A DNA stretch of 64,000 bases. It comes from Chryseobacterium culicis. Lineage in GTDB: Bacteria > Bacteroidota > Bacteroidia > Flavobacteriales > Weeksellaceae. The notes beneath the pieces are model-generated. The model was not told the DNA's origin. It saw only the letters and a program-made list of their open reading frames with translations, and did no database searches. Position numbers and translations under genes: made by a program. Within the stretch, counting starts at the first letter, position 1. Each line of letters starts with the position of its first letter. Positions 7,398 to 16,613 of this stretch are shown in pieces. Location: positions 1 to 64,000 of the forward strand of contig NZ_PCPP01000005.1 in NCBI RefSeq assembly GCF_002979755.1, given 5' to 3'.

Positions 7398-8477
7398 ATG
7401 ATGAATAAGGACAAACAAATAAGCAGTGTTGCGATAAAGCAGATGTCATTGCTGGCCATTATTCTGGTATTGGCAGGTTTAATCTGTTTCAATCTGGCAT
7501 TGTTTATTCCCTCAGTTCTGGGAGCAATTACCATTTATGTCGTCTGCAGGAAGTATAATTTTTATCTGCAGGAAGAAAAAAAATGGAAACCGTCACTGGC
7601 CGCTTTTGCGCTCATGTTGGCGAGTCTTATTGTTCTTATTCTTCCCATCTATTTTATTGCCGATCTGATTATTGATAAACTAGGCAATGCTCAGGCTTAT
7701 ATGGCCAAGTTCAATATTTTCCTGGATAAAATCCATTCTTATATTTTCTCTAAAACAGGATTTGATATTCTGAGCAAGGAGAATATGGCAAAGCTGAAAG
7801 ATAATGTAGGAAAATTTTCTACATCAGCAGTCAGTGGTACATTCAATACTCTTACTGTAGTAATGTCTATGTATTTCATTCTTTATTTTATGCTGGAAAG
7901 GCCGAGACTCTTTGAAAAGATACTGACTTCTTCTGCACCATTGAAGAGAGCCAACATTTCTTTGATTGGCGATAAAATGAGAAAACTAATTATGGCGAAT
8001 GCTATCGGGATTCCGGTTGTAGCTATAGGACAGGGGATTGTTGCTCTCATCGGTTATCTAATTTTTGGAGCACCCGGAGCAGCATTGCTTTTTGCACTAA
8101 CGGCTGCAGCTTCAGTGATTCCTGTAGTAGGAACGGCTATTATCTATGTTCCGGTGTGTATCTTTATGATTGCAGAAGGCAATACCGGGCAAGGAATTGG
8201 TTTGGCAATCTATTGTCTTGTGGTGGTAGGTCTTACAGATAATCTTCTTCGTTTTACCCTTTTAAAGAAACTGGAAAATATTCACCCACTGAATACTGTA
8301 TTCGGAATTATCATGGGAATGAATCTTTTTGGCTTCATGGGGCTTATTTTCGGTCCTATTCTGATCTCCCTGACCCTTCTTCTGGTTCAGGTATACAGAA
8401 ATGAATTTTCGGATGAAGATATGCCTCCGGACCTTGAACTGCCTGGCCAGGATGATATAAAAGAAAAATTAATTTAA
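7398..8477 (+). CDS. AI-2E family transporter (PerM/UPF0118)
   Basis: A 359-residue polytopic membrane protein with the family layout: paired N-terminal helices (about 13-45 and 60-85), a periplasmic stretch with LSKENMAKLKDN, and a C-terminal half holding GAPGAALLFALTAAASVIPVVG and the conserved HPLNTVFGIIMGMNLFGFMGLIFGP-type region near 298-322. The family includes TqsA-like exporters and Na+/H+ antiporters, so the substrate is open. An in-frame TTG lies 3 nt before the chosen ATG, and a second ATG follows it directly. It continues from the membrane gene upstream and is followed after 12 nt by the DUF3820 gene. Confidence 0.85.
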   Translation: MMNKDKQISSVAIKQMSLLAIILVLAGLICFNLALFIPSVLGAITIYVVCRKYNFYLQEEKKWKPSLAAFALMLASLIVLILPIYFIADLIIDKLGNAQAYMAKFNIFLDKIHSYIFSKTGFDILSKENMAKLKDNVGKFSTSAVSGTFNTLTVVMSMYFILYFMLERPRLFEKILTSSAPLKRANISLIGDKMRKLIMANAIGIPVVAIGQGIVALIGYLIFGAPGAALLFALTAAASVIPVVGTAIIYVPVCIFMIAEGNTGQGIGLAIYCLVVVGLTDNLLRFTLLKKLENIHPLNTVFGIIMGMNLFGFMGLIFGPILISLTLLLVQVYRNEFSDEDMPPDLELPGQDDIKEKLI

Positions 8478-8489
8478 TTATATAAAAAC

Positions 8490-8726
8490 GTGGAAGGACT
8501 CAATCCCGAAATATTAAAAGAAATCTGTGTAATGAAAATGCCCTTCGGAAAGTATGAAGGGACAGTTCTTGTAGACCTCCCGGTGAGTTATCTGGAATGG
8601 TTTAACAGAAGCGGAATGCCAAAGGGAAAGCTAGGAATGCAGCTTTCAACAGTTTATGAGATCAAGATAAACGGTCTGATGGATCTTTTGGCTCCTATCA
8701 GGGCAGCAGTAAGAAATGGATTGTAA
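8490..8726 (+). CDS. DUF3820 family protein
   Basis: A 78-residue cytoplasmic protein with the family hallmark MPFGKYEGTVLVDLPVSYL followed by EWF and a short basic stretch. The start is a GTG. The N-terminal LNPEILKEIC segment upstream of the first ATG (8532) resembles that of relatives as I recall them, so GTG is preferred, but the ATG cannot be ruled out. Family function is not known; a link to exonuclease-like proteins has been suggested in some annotations. Last gene of the 6656-8726 cluster, followed by a strong terminator. Confidence 0.75.
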   Translation: MEGLNPEILKEICVMKMPFGKYEGTVLVDLPVSYLEWFNRSGMPKGKLGMQLSTVYEIKINGLMDLLAPIRAAVRNGL

Positions 8727-8754
8727 AAACTAAAATATATCAATCTTAGATAGG

Positions 8755-8792
8755 ATTTCGGCGGCATCGAAGATGCCGCCGAAATTTTTTAT
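8755..8792. terminator. Bidirectional intrinsic terminator between DUF3820 and uvrB
   Basis: A perfect 14-bp stem (8755-8768 with 8772-8785) closes a GAA loop, GC-rich inside and AT-rich outside, with a T run to 8791. It serves the convergent genes on both sides. The same CGGCGGC-type stem recurs at 25966-25998. Confidence 0.88.
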
Positions 8793-8803
8793 TATCAGTT
8801 GTA

Positions 8804-10795
8804 TTAAGCTTTCAAAGCTGCAATTTCATCTCTCAGTTTGGCTGCTTTTATAAAATCAAGATTTTTTGCGGCAGCTTCCATTTCTTTCTGTTTCTGGGCA
8901 ATCATTTTCTCAATATCTTCACTTGCGTAGCTGGCTTTTGTTTCAGCAACTTTCTTAAGAATTTCTTTTTGGGTATATTTTTCATCAGGGAAATCTTTGC
9001 TTCTCCCTACAAGATTCTCAGAAATCTTTTTATTTAAAGCTTTTGGTTTAAGGCCGTTGTCTTCATTATATTTCATTTGCTTGGCACGGCGGTATTCGGT
9101 TTCATCCAATGTAGCCTGCATCGATTTGGTGATTTTGTCTGCATACATGATCGCTTTTCCGTTTACATTCCTTGCGGCACGTCCTACGGTTTGTATCATT
9201 GATCTTCTGCTTCTGAGCATTCCCTCTTTATCTGCGTCAAGAATGGCTACTAATGAAACTTCTGGTAGATCCAGTCCTTCTCTTAATAGATTGACTCCAA
9301 TTAATACATCAAAAAGTCCTAAACGAAGATCCTGCATGATCTGAATACGTTCCAGTGTTTCAACATCAGAGTGAATATATCGTGTTCTGATCCCGAATTT
9401 GGTAAAGTATTTCGTAAGTTCTTCAGCCATTTTCTTCGTTAAAGTGGTTACCAGTACTCTTTCATCAGCATCAGATCTTTTATGGATTTCTTCCATCAGA
9501 TCATCAATCTGATTGATGGTAGGTCTTACTTCAATAATAGGGTCAAGAAGTCCTGTTGGACGGATAATCTGTTCTATATAAGCGCCTCCGGTTCTCTCAA
9601 GTTCATAATCTGCAGGAGTTGCAGAGACATATATTACCTGATTCTGAATGGCTTCAAATTCTTCAAATTTTAAAGGTCTGTTGTCCATAGCAGCCGGAAG
9701 TCTGAAACCATATTCCACTAATGCTTCTTTTCTGCTTCGGTCACCACCATACATGGCATGAACCTGTGGAACTGTAACGTGGCTCTCATCAATAACCATC
9801 AAAAAGTCTTTAGGGAAATAGTCAATCAGGCAGAAGGGTCTTGTTCCCGGAAGACGGCCATCCAGGTATCTCGAATAGTTCTCAATTCCTGAACAATAGC
9901 CCAGCTCTTTAATCATTTCAAGATCCAATTCGGTTCTTTCCTGAAGTCGCTTGGCTTCTAATGGTTTTCCTACAGCGCTAAAGAAATCAACCTGTTTTAC
10001 CATATCATCCTGAATGTCTTTAATGGCACCGTTTAAGGTCTCCTTTGAAGTTACAAAAAGATTGGCAGGATAAATTTGTATCTGATCAAAATTGTCTTCT
10101 ACATTCCCCGTCACAGGATCAAAGCTTTGGATTTTTTCAATTTCATCTCCAAAAAACTGAATTCTGATGGCATTATCAGTATAGGCAGGAAAAACATCAA
10201 TTACATCTCCCTTCACCCGGAATGTACCTCTTTGGAATTCGTTTAATGTTCTGGCATAAAGTGCGTTTACTAATGAGTGAAGGAGTGCAGTTCTTGTTAC
10301 CTTCTCACCAATCGCTATGGAAATTAAAGATTTATGAAATTCCGTAGGGTTTCCGATACCATAAATACATGAAACGGAGGCTACAATCAAAACGTCTCTT
10401 CTTCCTGAAAGAAGGCTGGCCGTAGCGGAAAGACGTAATTTTTCTACCTCTTCATTGATACTCAAATCTTTTTCAATGTAAGTTCCTGTTGTGGCAATAT
10501 AGGCCTCTGGCTGGTAGTAATCATAGTAGCTGACAAAGTATTCCACCGCATTTTCCGGGAAGAATTCTTTAAATTCCATAAAGAGCTGTGCTGCCAGTGT
10601 TTTATTGTGTGCCAGGACTAATGTTGGACGTTGAACATTTTGTACAACATTTGCAACCGTAAAGGTTTTTCCGGAACCTGTTACCCCAAGAAGGGTCTGA
10701 TATTTTTCACCGATCTCTATTCCTTCGGTAAGTTTTTCAATAGCTTGAGGCTGATCTCCTGTAGGTTTATATTCTGATTGAAGCTTAAAATCCAT
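8804..10795 (-). CDS. uvrB: UvrABC system protein B
   Basis: The damage-verifying helicase subunit of nucleotide excision repair, 663 residues, which is the normal UvrB length. Visible motifs: Walker A GVTGSGKT near the N-terminus, the beta-hairpin region YYDYYQPEAYIATTGTYIEKD, Walker B region VIDESHVTVPQ, helicase motif YVSATPADYE, LREGLDLPEVSLVAILDAD with the QTVGRAARN motif VI, and a C-terminal UVR domain that contacts UvrC. The open frame extends 86 codons further upstream, but that part is unlike UvrB. A TATTTTTG promoter element at 10814-10821 is 18 nt before the ATG at 10795, which settles the start. Confidence 0.96.
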   Translation of the reverse strand: MDFKLQSEYKPTGDQPQAIEKLTEGIEIGEKYQTLLGVTGSGKTFTVANVVQNVQRPTLVLAHNKTLAAQLFMEFKEFFPENAVEYFVSYYDYYQPEAYIATTGTYIEKDLSINEEVEKLRLSATASLLSGRRDVLIVASVSCIYGIGNPTEFHKSLISIAIGEKVTRTALLHSLVNALYARTLNEFQRGTFRVKGDVIDVFPAYTDNAIRIQFFGDEIEKIQSFDPVTGNVEDNFDQIQIYPANLFVTSKETLNGAIKDIQDDMVKQVDFFSAVGKPLEAKRLQERTELDLEMIKELGYCSGIENYSRYLDGRLPGTRPFCLIDYFPKDFLMVIDESHVTVPQVHAMYGGDRSRKEALVEYGFRLPAAMDNRPLKFEEFEAIQNQVIYVSATPADYELERTGGAYIEQIIRPTGLLDPIIEVRPTINQIDDLMEEIHKRSDADERVLVTTLTKKMAEELTKYFTKFGIRTRYIHSDVETLERIQIMQDLRLGLFDVLIGVNLLREGLDLPEVSLVAILDADKEGMLRSRRSMIQTVGRAARNVNGKAIMYADKITKSMQATLDETEYRRAKQMKYNEDNGLKPKALNKKISENLVGRSKDFPDEKYTQKEILKKVAETKASYASEDIEKMIAQKQKEMEAAAKNLDFIKAAKLRDEIAALKA

Positions 10796-10813
10796 AGAAA
10801 AGAATGTATACAA

Positions 10814-10821
10814 CAAAAATA
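10814..10821 (-). promoter_or_regulatory. -7 promoter element for uvrB
   Basis: TATTTTTG on the minus strand, 18 nt upstream of the chosen uvrB ATG. No LexA-like palindrome is evident nearby. Confidence 0.55.
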
Positions 10822-10942
10822 CAAAAGAAATTATTAGGCAGGATAATGTTTTGATGTTGAATATTTTGGTAATAAAAATTTCATTAATAATCTTATCGTT
10901 TTGATTTTTTGCTACAGTCTGAACAAGAAGAGGTGAAAAATA

Positions 10943-10970
10943 AAAAGCGCTAATTTCTAGCGCTTTTGTT
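10943..10970 (-). terminator. Intrinsic terminator of the BlaI/BlaR-type operon
   Basis: A perfect 10-bp stem (10943-10952 with 10958-10967) with a 5-nt loop lies directly after the stop of the M56 protein gene on the minus strand, with A/T runs on both sides. Confidence 0.8.
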
Positions 10971-10971
10971 A

Positions 10972-12390
10972 TTATGGTCGTGTAAAAGTCATCGTTGCAG
11001 GAACCTTTAATATGGAAGCAATGGCCTTTCCATCTTTCATTGCGGGGATCCAAACTGTTTCATTACTGATTGTTGTAACTGTTTTCAGAAGTTCCCGGTT
11101 CAGGATTTCATTTTGTCCCGAAGTGGTTACCTGAGTTGTTTTTCCTTCCTCATTGATATGAATATAGGCGGTAGATGTTATAGGACCTTTATAGTCTTCT
11201 AAACTACTCACATCCACATTTCTGCTTATTTTGATTTTTAAATCTTTAGCTCCCCCAGGATATTGTGCTGGAAATTCGTTTGTGTTTTGTTGAGTATTGA
11301 TGGCGGTATTTATGTCTTTACCTTCAGTCTTAGATGTTCTTGGAGTGATTGTGTCCGAAACTTTTTTTAATTCCTGGTTTTTGATGTCCGTGATCATTGA
11401 GTGGTTTTCCTGTTGAATCTTTTTCTCTTGAGTGTCTGTTGTTAAAGGGGATTGATACAACTTTGGGGTTTCCACTGTCCTTGGATTCGGAGAAGATATT
11501 TCTCCTGTTTTATTAGAAAGCGAAATATTGGCTGGATTACCTGCATAAGTTCTCTCAGAGAATAATGCTGCCGCTGCAATCAGTACTGTAATTCCGGTTG
11601 TTTTCTTTAACAGACTGAATTTTGATTTTTTTGTTTTCATCATAATAAATCTTTTTTTGGTATTATTAAAATTAAATGAATGGGTCAAAGGAGGATTTTG
11701 CTGATTAAGTATTTCTTCGAGAATAAGATTCTGATATTCTTTCATGTTACAATTACTTTTCATCACGGCTTCATCTGCCAGAAATTCATGATTCGTGATC
11801 ATAGCTTTCTTATACAGGAAAAGAACAGGGTTGAACCAGGTGAAAATATTTAAGATATTCAGAGCCAATAAGTCCAGGCTGTGTTTTTGTTCAATATGAG
11901 TCTTTTCGTGAAGGAAAATTTTTGGATCTATCGTATCATTTTTCATATAGCTTTCCCCCATATAAATGGTGTTCCAAAAGCTGAAGGGCGAAAGGTTTTC
12001 TTTTGTTAATACAATATTATGATCTTGATAAGTAAGTTTTTCTCCAGATATTTTTTTGATTTTCAGAAGAGAAATAAGGCCTTTTAGCAAAAGAATAAGC
12101 GTGATGAAAATATAAATTCCCCATACTGCATTCATCCAGTTAAAACTTTCCTGTTCCTGCTGGATAAAGATCATTTGCTGGGCTGCTTCTTTAATGATTA
12201 GCTGAGGAGTAGGCTCAGTGTCCTGGCTTGGCAGGGTAATCGTAACAAACGGAATTGTATATGAAAGCAATAATGAGCCTAATAAATACACTCGATTGAA
12301 TCTGTGCATTCTTTCTTTTTCCAAAAACAGATAATATATTGCAATGAAAATAGAGGAGCACAAAACTATTTTGAGAATGATGGCTGTCAT
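10972..12390 (-). CDS. BlaR1-type M56 metallopeptidase with C-terminal TonB-like domain
   Basis: A 472-residue membrane sensor-protease. N-terminal transmembrane helices lie at about 1-22, 36-52 and 88-110. The cytoplasmic zinc-protease loop has HEKTH at 161-165 and HEFLADEAV at 201-209. A further hydrophobic segment follows near 262-282. The exported C-terminal part lacks the penicillin-binding domain of BlaR1 and instead ends in a TonB-C-like domain (FPAQYPGGAKDLK ... WIPAMKDGKAIAS), typical of Bacteroidota M56 proteins. By analogy with BlaR1 it would cleave the adjacent BlaI-type repressor when stimulated. The inducing signal is unknown. It follows the repressor gene after 2 nt. Confidence 0.88.
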   Translation of the reverse strand: MTAIILKIVLCSSIFIAIYYLFLEKERMHRFNRVYLLGSLLLSYTIPFVTITLPSQDTEPTPQLIIKEAAQQMIFIQQEQESFNWMNAVWGIYIFITLILLLKGLISLLKIKKISGEKLTYQDHNIVLTKENLSPFSFWNTIYMGESYMKNDTIDPKIFLHEKTHIEQKHSLDLLALNILNIFTWFNPVLFLYKKAMITNHEFLADEAVMKSNCNMKEYQNLILEEILNQQNPPLTHSFNFNNTKKRFIMMKTKKSKFSLLKKTTGITVLIAAAALFSERTYAGNPANISLSNKTGEISSPNPRTVETPKLYQSPLTTDTQEKKIQQENHSMITDIKNQELKKVSDTITPRTSKTEGKDINTAINTQQNTNEFPAQYPGGAKDLKIKISRNVDVSSLEDYKGPITSTAYIHINEEGKTTQVTTSGQNEILNRELLKTVTTISNETVWIPAMKDGKAIASILKVPATMTFTRP

Positions 12391-12392
12391 AT

Positions 12393-12764
12393 CTATTCTT
12401 TTATCTGTTCGTCAATAATATCACGAAGTTCTTTCAACTGTTTTTGGCTGAGTTTTGCATTGGAAGTAAAGAAAGAAGCAAACTGTGTCACAGAGCTGTT
12501 GAAAAAACGGTCAATCATGGAAGTCATTTCTTCCTTGAAATATTCTCCTTTTTCTACCTTTGGGTAGTATTCACGGGAATTTCCATACAATTTATAGCCT
12601 ACCAGTTCTTTATTCTGCATTCTTTTAAGGAGGGTTGCAATGGTAGTGGGTGCGGGTTTGGGTTCCGGATAAGCATCCAGAATATCCTTCATGAAAACAG
12701 TTTTCTTTTCCCAAAGAATTTCCATAAGGCCTTTTTCAGAATCGGTTATTTTAATCTCTTTCAT
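12393..12764 (-). CDS. BlaI/MecI/CopY family transcriptional repressor
   Basis: A 123-residue DNA-binding protein with a winged helix at about 8-75 (EKGLMEILWEKKTVFMKDIL, then PAPTTIATLLKRMQNKELV as the recognition part) and a C-terminal dimerisation helix region. The family represses its own operon and is inactivated by cleavage by the partner M56 protease, encoded immediately downstream. Two TACA-n-TGTA palindromes lie just before its ATG, as expected of BlaI operators. No beta-lactamase gene is in the window, so the rest of the regulon is elsewhere. Confidence 0.93.
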   Translation of the reverse strand: MKEIKITDSEKGLMEILWEKKTVFMKDILDAYPEPKPAPTTIATLLKRMQNKELVGYKLYGNSREYYPKVEKGEYFKEEMTSMIDRFFNSSVTQFASFFTSNAKLSQKQLKELRDIIDEQIKE

Positions 12765-12766
12765 TC

Positions 12767-12799
12767 TACATGTTTGTAATTTGTTCTACAAATGTAGAA
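12767..12799. promoter_or_regulatory. Pair of BlaI-type operators
   Basis: TACATGTTTGTA at 12767-12778 and TTCTACAAATGTAGAA at 12784-12799 share TACA...TGTA arms; the second has perfect 7-nt arms. They lie 2-35 nt upstream of the repressor ATG at 12764, where binding would block the promoter. BlaI/MecI operators have this TACA/TGTA core. Confidence 0.72.
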
Positions 12800-12869
12800 T
12801 AAAAATTAATATAAACAAGTTTTATGGCATTATTTTTCCATTCATTTTATAAAAAATAATCATAATAAT

Positions 12870-14087
12870 ATGAAAATCAATCAATTTTATATCCCTGTAT
12901 TAAGCCTTTTTCTTTTTTTATCCTCATGCAAGGAGGGCAATACCAATGCTCAGAAGACCGGAAACGCCGGTAGCGTGGAGACAGAGAGTCCCAATTCTGA
13001 ATATAAACCGGCATTTAAAGGGCAGACAAGAATCAAGGCCGTGAAGACAGCAACCGCCTATACTGTAGAAATATTGAATAAAGATTTGGGAAGACCCTGG
13101 GGAATTATCAATTTGCCTGACGGGAGGTTTCTCATTACGGATAAAAAAGGTCATATGAATGTTGTTTCAACAGATGGAAAACAGGTGTCAAAAATTGAAG
13201 GCTTTCCAAAAGTGGATTCAAAAGGGCAGGGAGGAATGCTGGATGTAGCCCTTGATCCTGATTTTAAAACCAATGCTATTATTTACTTTAGTTTCTCTGA
13301 ACCATTTGGAAAAGGAAACTTAACGTCTGTGGCGAAAGGGAAGTTATCTGCAGATCTCAAAAATATTTCAGAGGTGAAAGTTATTTTCCGTGCCGAACCT
13401 TCTTATGACGGAGATAAGCATTATGGAAGCCGTCTGGCTTTTGATAAAGATGGAAATCTATTTGTCAGTACCGGAGAAAGATCAGATAAAGTAACCCGCG
13501 TTTACGCTCAGAAAACAGATAATTATCTTGGAAAAATTCTAAAGATTACAAAAGAAGGCAAGCCCGCTCCGGGAAATCCTTTTATTGGGAAGCAAGGCTT
13601 TAAGCCTGAGATCTATGCCTATGGTATCCGTAATCCTCAAGGTATGGCAATTGATTCCAATGGAAATTTATGGGATGTGGAAATGGGACCGAGGGGAGGA
13701 GATGAGATTAATCTGATTCAACCGGGAAAAAATTATGGATGGGGAGATGTAACGTATGGGATTGAATATTCCGGAGACAAGGTAGGAAAGGGAATAACCC
13801 AAAGAGAAGGAACGGAACAACCGGTTTATTATTGGGATCCTGTAATTTCACCAAGTGGAATTACTTTTTACACGGGGAATATTGATGAATGGAAAGGAAA
13901 TCTTATTATCGGATGTCTGAGTGGCGAGCATATCAACAGAATCGTAATGAAAGATAATAAAGTAGTAGGAGAAGAGCGTCTTCTTGCAGATCAGAAAGAA
14001 CGTTTCCGTGATGTACTGAATGGAATGGACGGAAATCTCTATGCTGTAACAGACAGTGGTAAGCTTTATAAAATTTCAAAAAAATAA
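12870..14087 (+). CDS. PQQ-dependent sugar dehydrogenase family lipoprotein
   Basis: A 405-residue six-bladed propeller enzyme of the soluble glucose/aldose dehydrogenase family. The N-terminus is a lipoprotein signal ending in FLSSC (Cys about 20), so it is likely anchored in a membrane facing the periplasm. The propeller begins with PWGIINLPDG and contains GQGGMLDVALDPDF, HYGSRLAFDKDGNLFVSTGE, YGIRNPQGMA and NYGWGDVTYG. It would oxidise an aldose using PQQ; the sugar and whether PQQ is made or imported are not visible. Single gene, divergent from the BlaI-type repressor, closed by a strong terminator. Confidence 0.88.
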   Translation: MKINQFYIPVLSLFLFLSSCKEGNTNAQKTGNAGSVETESPNSEYKPAFKGQTRIKAVKTATAYTVEILNKDLGRPWGIINLPDGRFLITDKKGHMNVVSTDGKQVSKIEGFPKVDSKGQGGMLDVALDPDFKTNAIIYFSFSEPFGKGNLTSVAKGKLSADLKNISEVKVIFRAEPSYDGDKHYGSRLAFDKDGNLFVSTGERSDKVTRVYAQKTDNYLGKILKITKEGKPAPGNPFIGKQGFKPEIYAYGIRNPQGMAIDSNGNLWDVEMGPRGGDEINLIQPGKNYGWGDVTYGIEYSGDKVGKGITQREGTEQPVYYWDPVISPSGITFYTGNIDEWKGNLIIGCLSGEHINRIVMKDNKVVGEERLLADQKERFRDVLNGMDGNLYAVTDSGKLYKISKK

Positions 14088-14090
14088 AAT

Positions 14091-14125
14091 AAAAAACTCC
14101 TGAAGATTCTCAGGAGTTTTTTATT
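14091..14125. terminator. Bidirectional intrinsic terminator
   Basis: A perfect 13-bp stem (14091-14103 with 14110-14122) with T runs on both strands lies between the convergent sugar dehydrogenase and TonB-receptor genes. Confidence 0.88.
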
Positions 14126-14130
14126 TTCAA

Positions 14131-16563
14131 TTAAAATTTAAAGTTGACCCTGGCGAAAACCTGCCTTCCGGCAAATCCCATCTGTACAGGATCAAAAATA
14201 CCTCCGGCTTCTGTATTTCCGCTAGATACATGAGAGGTCTGTAAAGTAGGATATCTGTTGAACAGATTTTTACTTCCTAAAGTCAGATTCAGGTTCTTAC
14301 AGAATTCATATCCGAAAGAAAGATCGGTGGTAACTTTTGGATTATAGACCTGTTCTGAGTCATCATAGCCAATCAGGGTCACCTTATCAAACCTTACCAT
14401 TTGCAGATTTACATTGAACTTATTAAGCTTGTAATTAAGGTTTAAGTTCACTTTTGTTTTGGGAGCAGAAGCAAGAATAAATGCTTTTTCTCTTGCACTA
14501 AGGTAAATGTCTTCTTTTCCTGCCAGCTGTTCTGAAGTATTTACTTTTGTGATTTCCATATCATTATAGTTTCCGGCTAAAGTAGCAGTCAGTTTTCCAG
14601 AACCAATATTTTCAGTATAACTTAAGATAAGGTCAACCCCTTTTGTTTTAGTATCAATAGCATTGGAAAAAAACTGTGCCTGGTCGATGAATGGATTCTC
14701 TGCCTGAACATCTGCCGGCAAGTCTGCTTGTGCAAAATATCCGGTCAAAACGATTCTGTCTTTTACACGAATATAGTAGCCATCTATTGTTGCTGTGAAT
14801 TTCCCTGTATTGAAAGTAAATCCGGCACTTCCGTTCACAGAGGTTTCCTGTTTCAGTTGAGGGATTCCAAGGCTGCTTGCCAGTTTGCTGTCGTTAGATG
14901 CCAGCTGAATTGTAATCAATTGTCCTCCCTGGAAGTTGGTAAACTGTTGGCTATAGTATTTCTGAGCCAGAGAAGGCGCTCTGAAGCCCGTAGAAACAGA
15001 CCCACGGAACGCAAACTGTGGCGTGATCGCGTATCTTGTAGCAAACTTACCATTCAAGGTACTTCCGAAATCATTATAATTTTCAAACCTTCCGGCAATA
15101 CTTATCATCCAGTTTTTGGTAACATCCAATTCAGTATCTACATAAGCTGCGAAATTGTTTCTGCTCTTGCCAAAATCAATAGAATAGCCGGGAAATCCTT
15201 GTGATCCCCCTGGACGATAACGTAAAGGGTCAGAACCAGGAACTGTTACCCATAAATTTTGAGGAGTATCTTTTGTAACTACATTTCCATTGATATCATA
15301 CATGGCATAGGAGGCTTCTTCTCCTTTGATGATGTCAAATTTTTCATATCTGAATTCTGATCCGAAAGCAACGTTAAGCCCTTCCAGTACTTTGAACTGT
15401 TTCACAGCATTAAACCCGGTGGTATTCTGCAGCAATGAATGTCCGCCTGCATTAAAGCTTGTAGGAGATTTAACTCCTAGAGTAGCATTGATTGTATTAT
15501 CAATCTGGTAAGTAAATCTGTTGTTACCAAAAGCATTATAGAAATCTACATCCCAGTCTGCAACTTTGAATTTTAAGCCATTGTCAAACGTGAAATCTGT
15601 AATGCTGGTGTTTTCAATCGGGTTGAATCCATTAGGATAAACTTCAGGAATATTTCCGTCTGCATCAGGTGTTCTGGTCCAGGCATAAGCCTTAGTATTT
15701 CTATGTGAAAAGCCCTGACGGGAATAGAATTTCAGACCATCAGTTAAGGGTACCTCAATATTTCCAAAAAAGTAAATATTTTGCGCTTTTGCATCCCCGA
15801 AACGCTGTCTTGGTGATGTGTACATATCCGGATTAGCATTTCGAATCGCATAATCTTTATTGATAAACTCTACAGTAAAGTTTCCAAAACCTCCTTTTGA
15901 ACCTATTTTAGTTCCTAAATTTCCACTGAAATCAAAAGTCGTTCCGTCTATTTTATGATCAGAGACCACATCATTGTTTCCGGGGCTTTTAAAAAGGTTC
16001 ATTCCTGTGAATAGATTTCCTTCAAAACCTTTGTCTCTGTCATTCAAAATAACATTAATTACTCCTGCAATAGCATCCGAACCGTACTGAGCTGATGCTC
16101 CGTCACGTAGAACTTCCACTCTTTTTATCGCGCCAATCGGAATGGTATTCATATCATATCCGGTGTTTCCTCTTCCTTTGGTTCCGAAAAGATTAATCAG
16201 TGAAGACTGATGGTATCGTTTTCCATTTAAAAGAAGTAAAGTCTGATCAGGACCAAGACCTCTTAAAGTAGCCGGATCTACAGCATCAGCACCGTCAGAT
16301 CCTGATTGTTTATTGGAGTTGAAAGATGGAGCGGAAAATTGCAAAAGCTGGTTGATTTCTACCTGTCCTGTGGACTGGCTTACCTGTTTAATGTCTATAA
16401 TATCGATAGGAACGGGCGTATTGACTACGGTTCTTTTTTTGTTTCGGCTTCCGGTAATGGCTACTTCGTCAATCTTTGATTCTTTCAGAGTGTCTTTTAT
16501 TTGCTGGGCATAGGAGAGAGTAGAAACTCCAAGGAAAATAATGCTGATATATTTTATTTTCAT
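14131..16563 (-). CDS. TonB-dependent outer membrane receptor
   Basis: An 810-residue receptor: signal peptide at 1-20 (cleavage after SYA), plug domain at about 35-160 with VDPATLRGLGPDQTLLLLNG and VEVLRDGASAQYGSDAIAGVINVIL, then a 22-strand-type barrel ending in an aromatic C-terminal residue (VFARVNFKF). It lacks the carboxypeptidase-like N-terminal domain and a partner SusD, so it is a classical single-component receptor rather than a SusC glycan system. The ligand is unknown. The ATG at 16563 is chosen over an upstream in-frame ATG because it begins a clean signal peptide. Its control region holds a TAATTTTG element and a large inverted repeat. Confidence 0.9.
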   Translation of the reverse strand: MKIKYISIIFLGVSTLSYAQQIKDTLKESKIDEVAITGSRNKKRTVVNTPVPIDIIDIKQVSQSTGQVEINQLLQFSAPSFNSNKQSGSDGADAVDPATLRGLGPDQTLLLLNGKRYHQSSLINLFGTKGRGNTGYDMNTIPIGAIKRVEVLRDGASAQYGSDAIAGVINVILNDRDKGFEGNLFTGMNLFKSPGNNDVVSDHKIDGTTFDFSGNLGTKIGSKGGFGNFTVEFINKDYAIRNANPDMYTSPRQRFGDAKAQNIYFFGNIEVPLTDGLKFYSRQGFSHRNTKAYAWTRTPDADGNIPEVYPNGFNPIENTSITDFTFDNGLKFKVADWDVDFYNAFGNNRFTYQIDNTINATLGVKSPTSFNAGGHSLLQNTTGFNAVKQFKVLEGLNVAFGSEFRYEKFDIIKGEEASYAMYDINGNVVTKDTPQNLWVTVPGSDPLRYRPGGSQGFPGYSIDFGKSRNNFAAYVDTELDVTKNWMISIAGRFENYNDFGSTLNGKFATRYAITPQFAFRGSVSTGFRAPSLAQKYYSQQFTNFQGGQLITIQLASNDSKLASSLGIPQLKQETSVNGSAGFTFNTGKFTATIDGYYIRVKDRIVLTGYFAQADLPADVQAENPFIDQAQFFSNAIDTKTKGVDLILSYTENIGSGKLTATLAGNYNDMEITKVNTSEQLAGKEDIYLSAREKAFILASAPKTKVNLNLNYKLNKFNVNLQMVRFDKVTLIGYDDSEQVYNPKVTTDLSFGYEFCKNLNLTLGSKNLFNRYPTLQTSHVSSGNTEAGGIFDPVQMGFAGRQVFARVNFKF

Positions 16564-16590
16564 ATTAATAATTTTAAGTGGTGATTCAAT

Positions 16591-16598
16591 CAAAATTA
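16591..16598 (-). promoter_or_regulatory. -7 promoter element for the TonB receptor
   Basis: TAATTTTG on the minus strand, 27 nt upstream of the receptor ATG. Confidence 0.5.
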
Positions 16599-16613
16599 TC
16601 AATATTTATTTTT

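Noticed and set aside
10796..11053. N-terminal extension of uvrB
   Set aside because: The 86 extra codons are unlike UvrB, and a TATTTTTG promoter element lies inside them 18 nt before the normal start.
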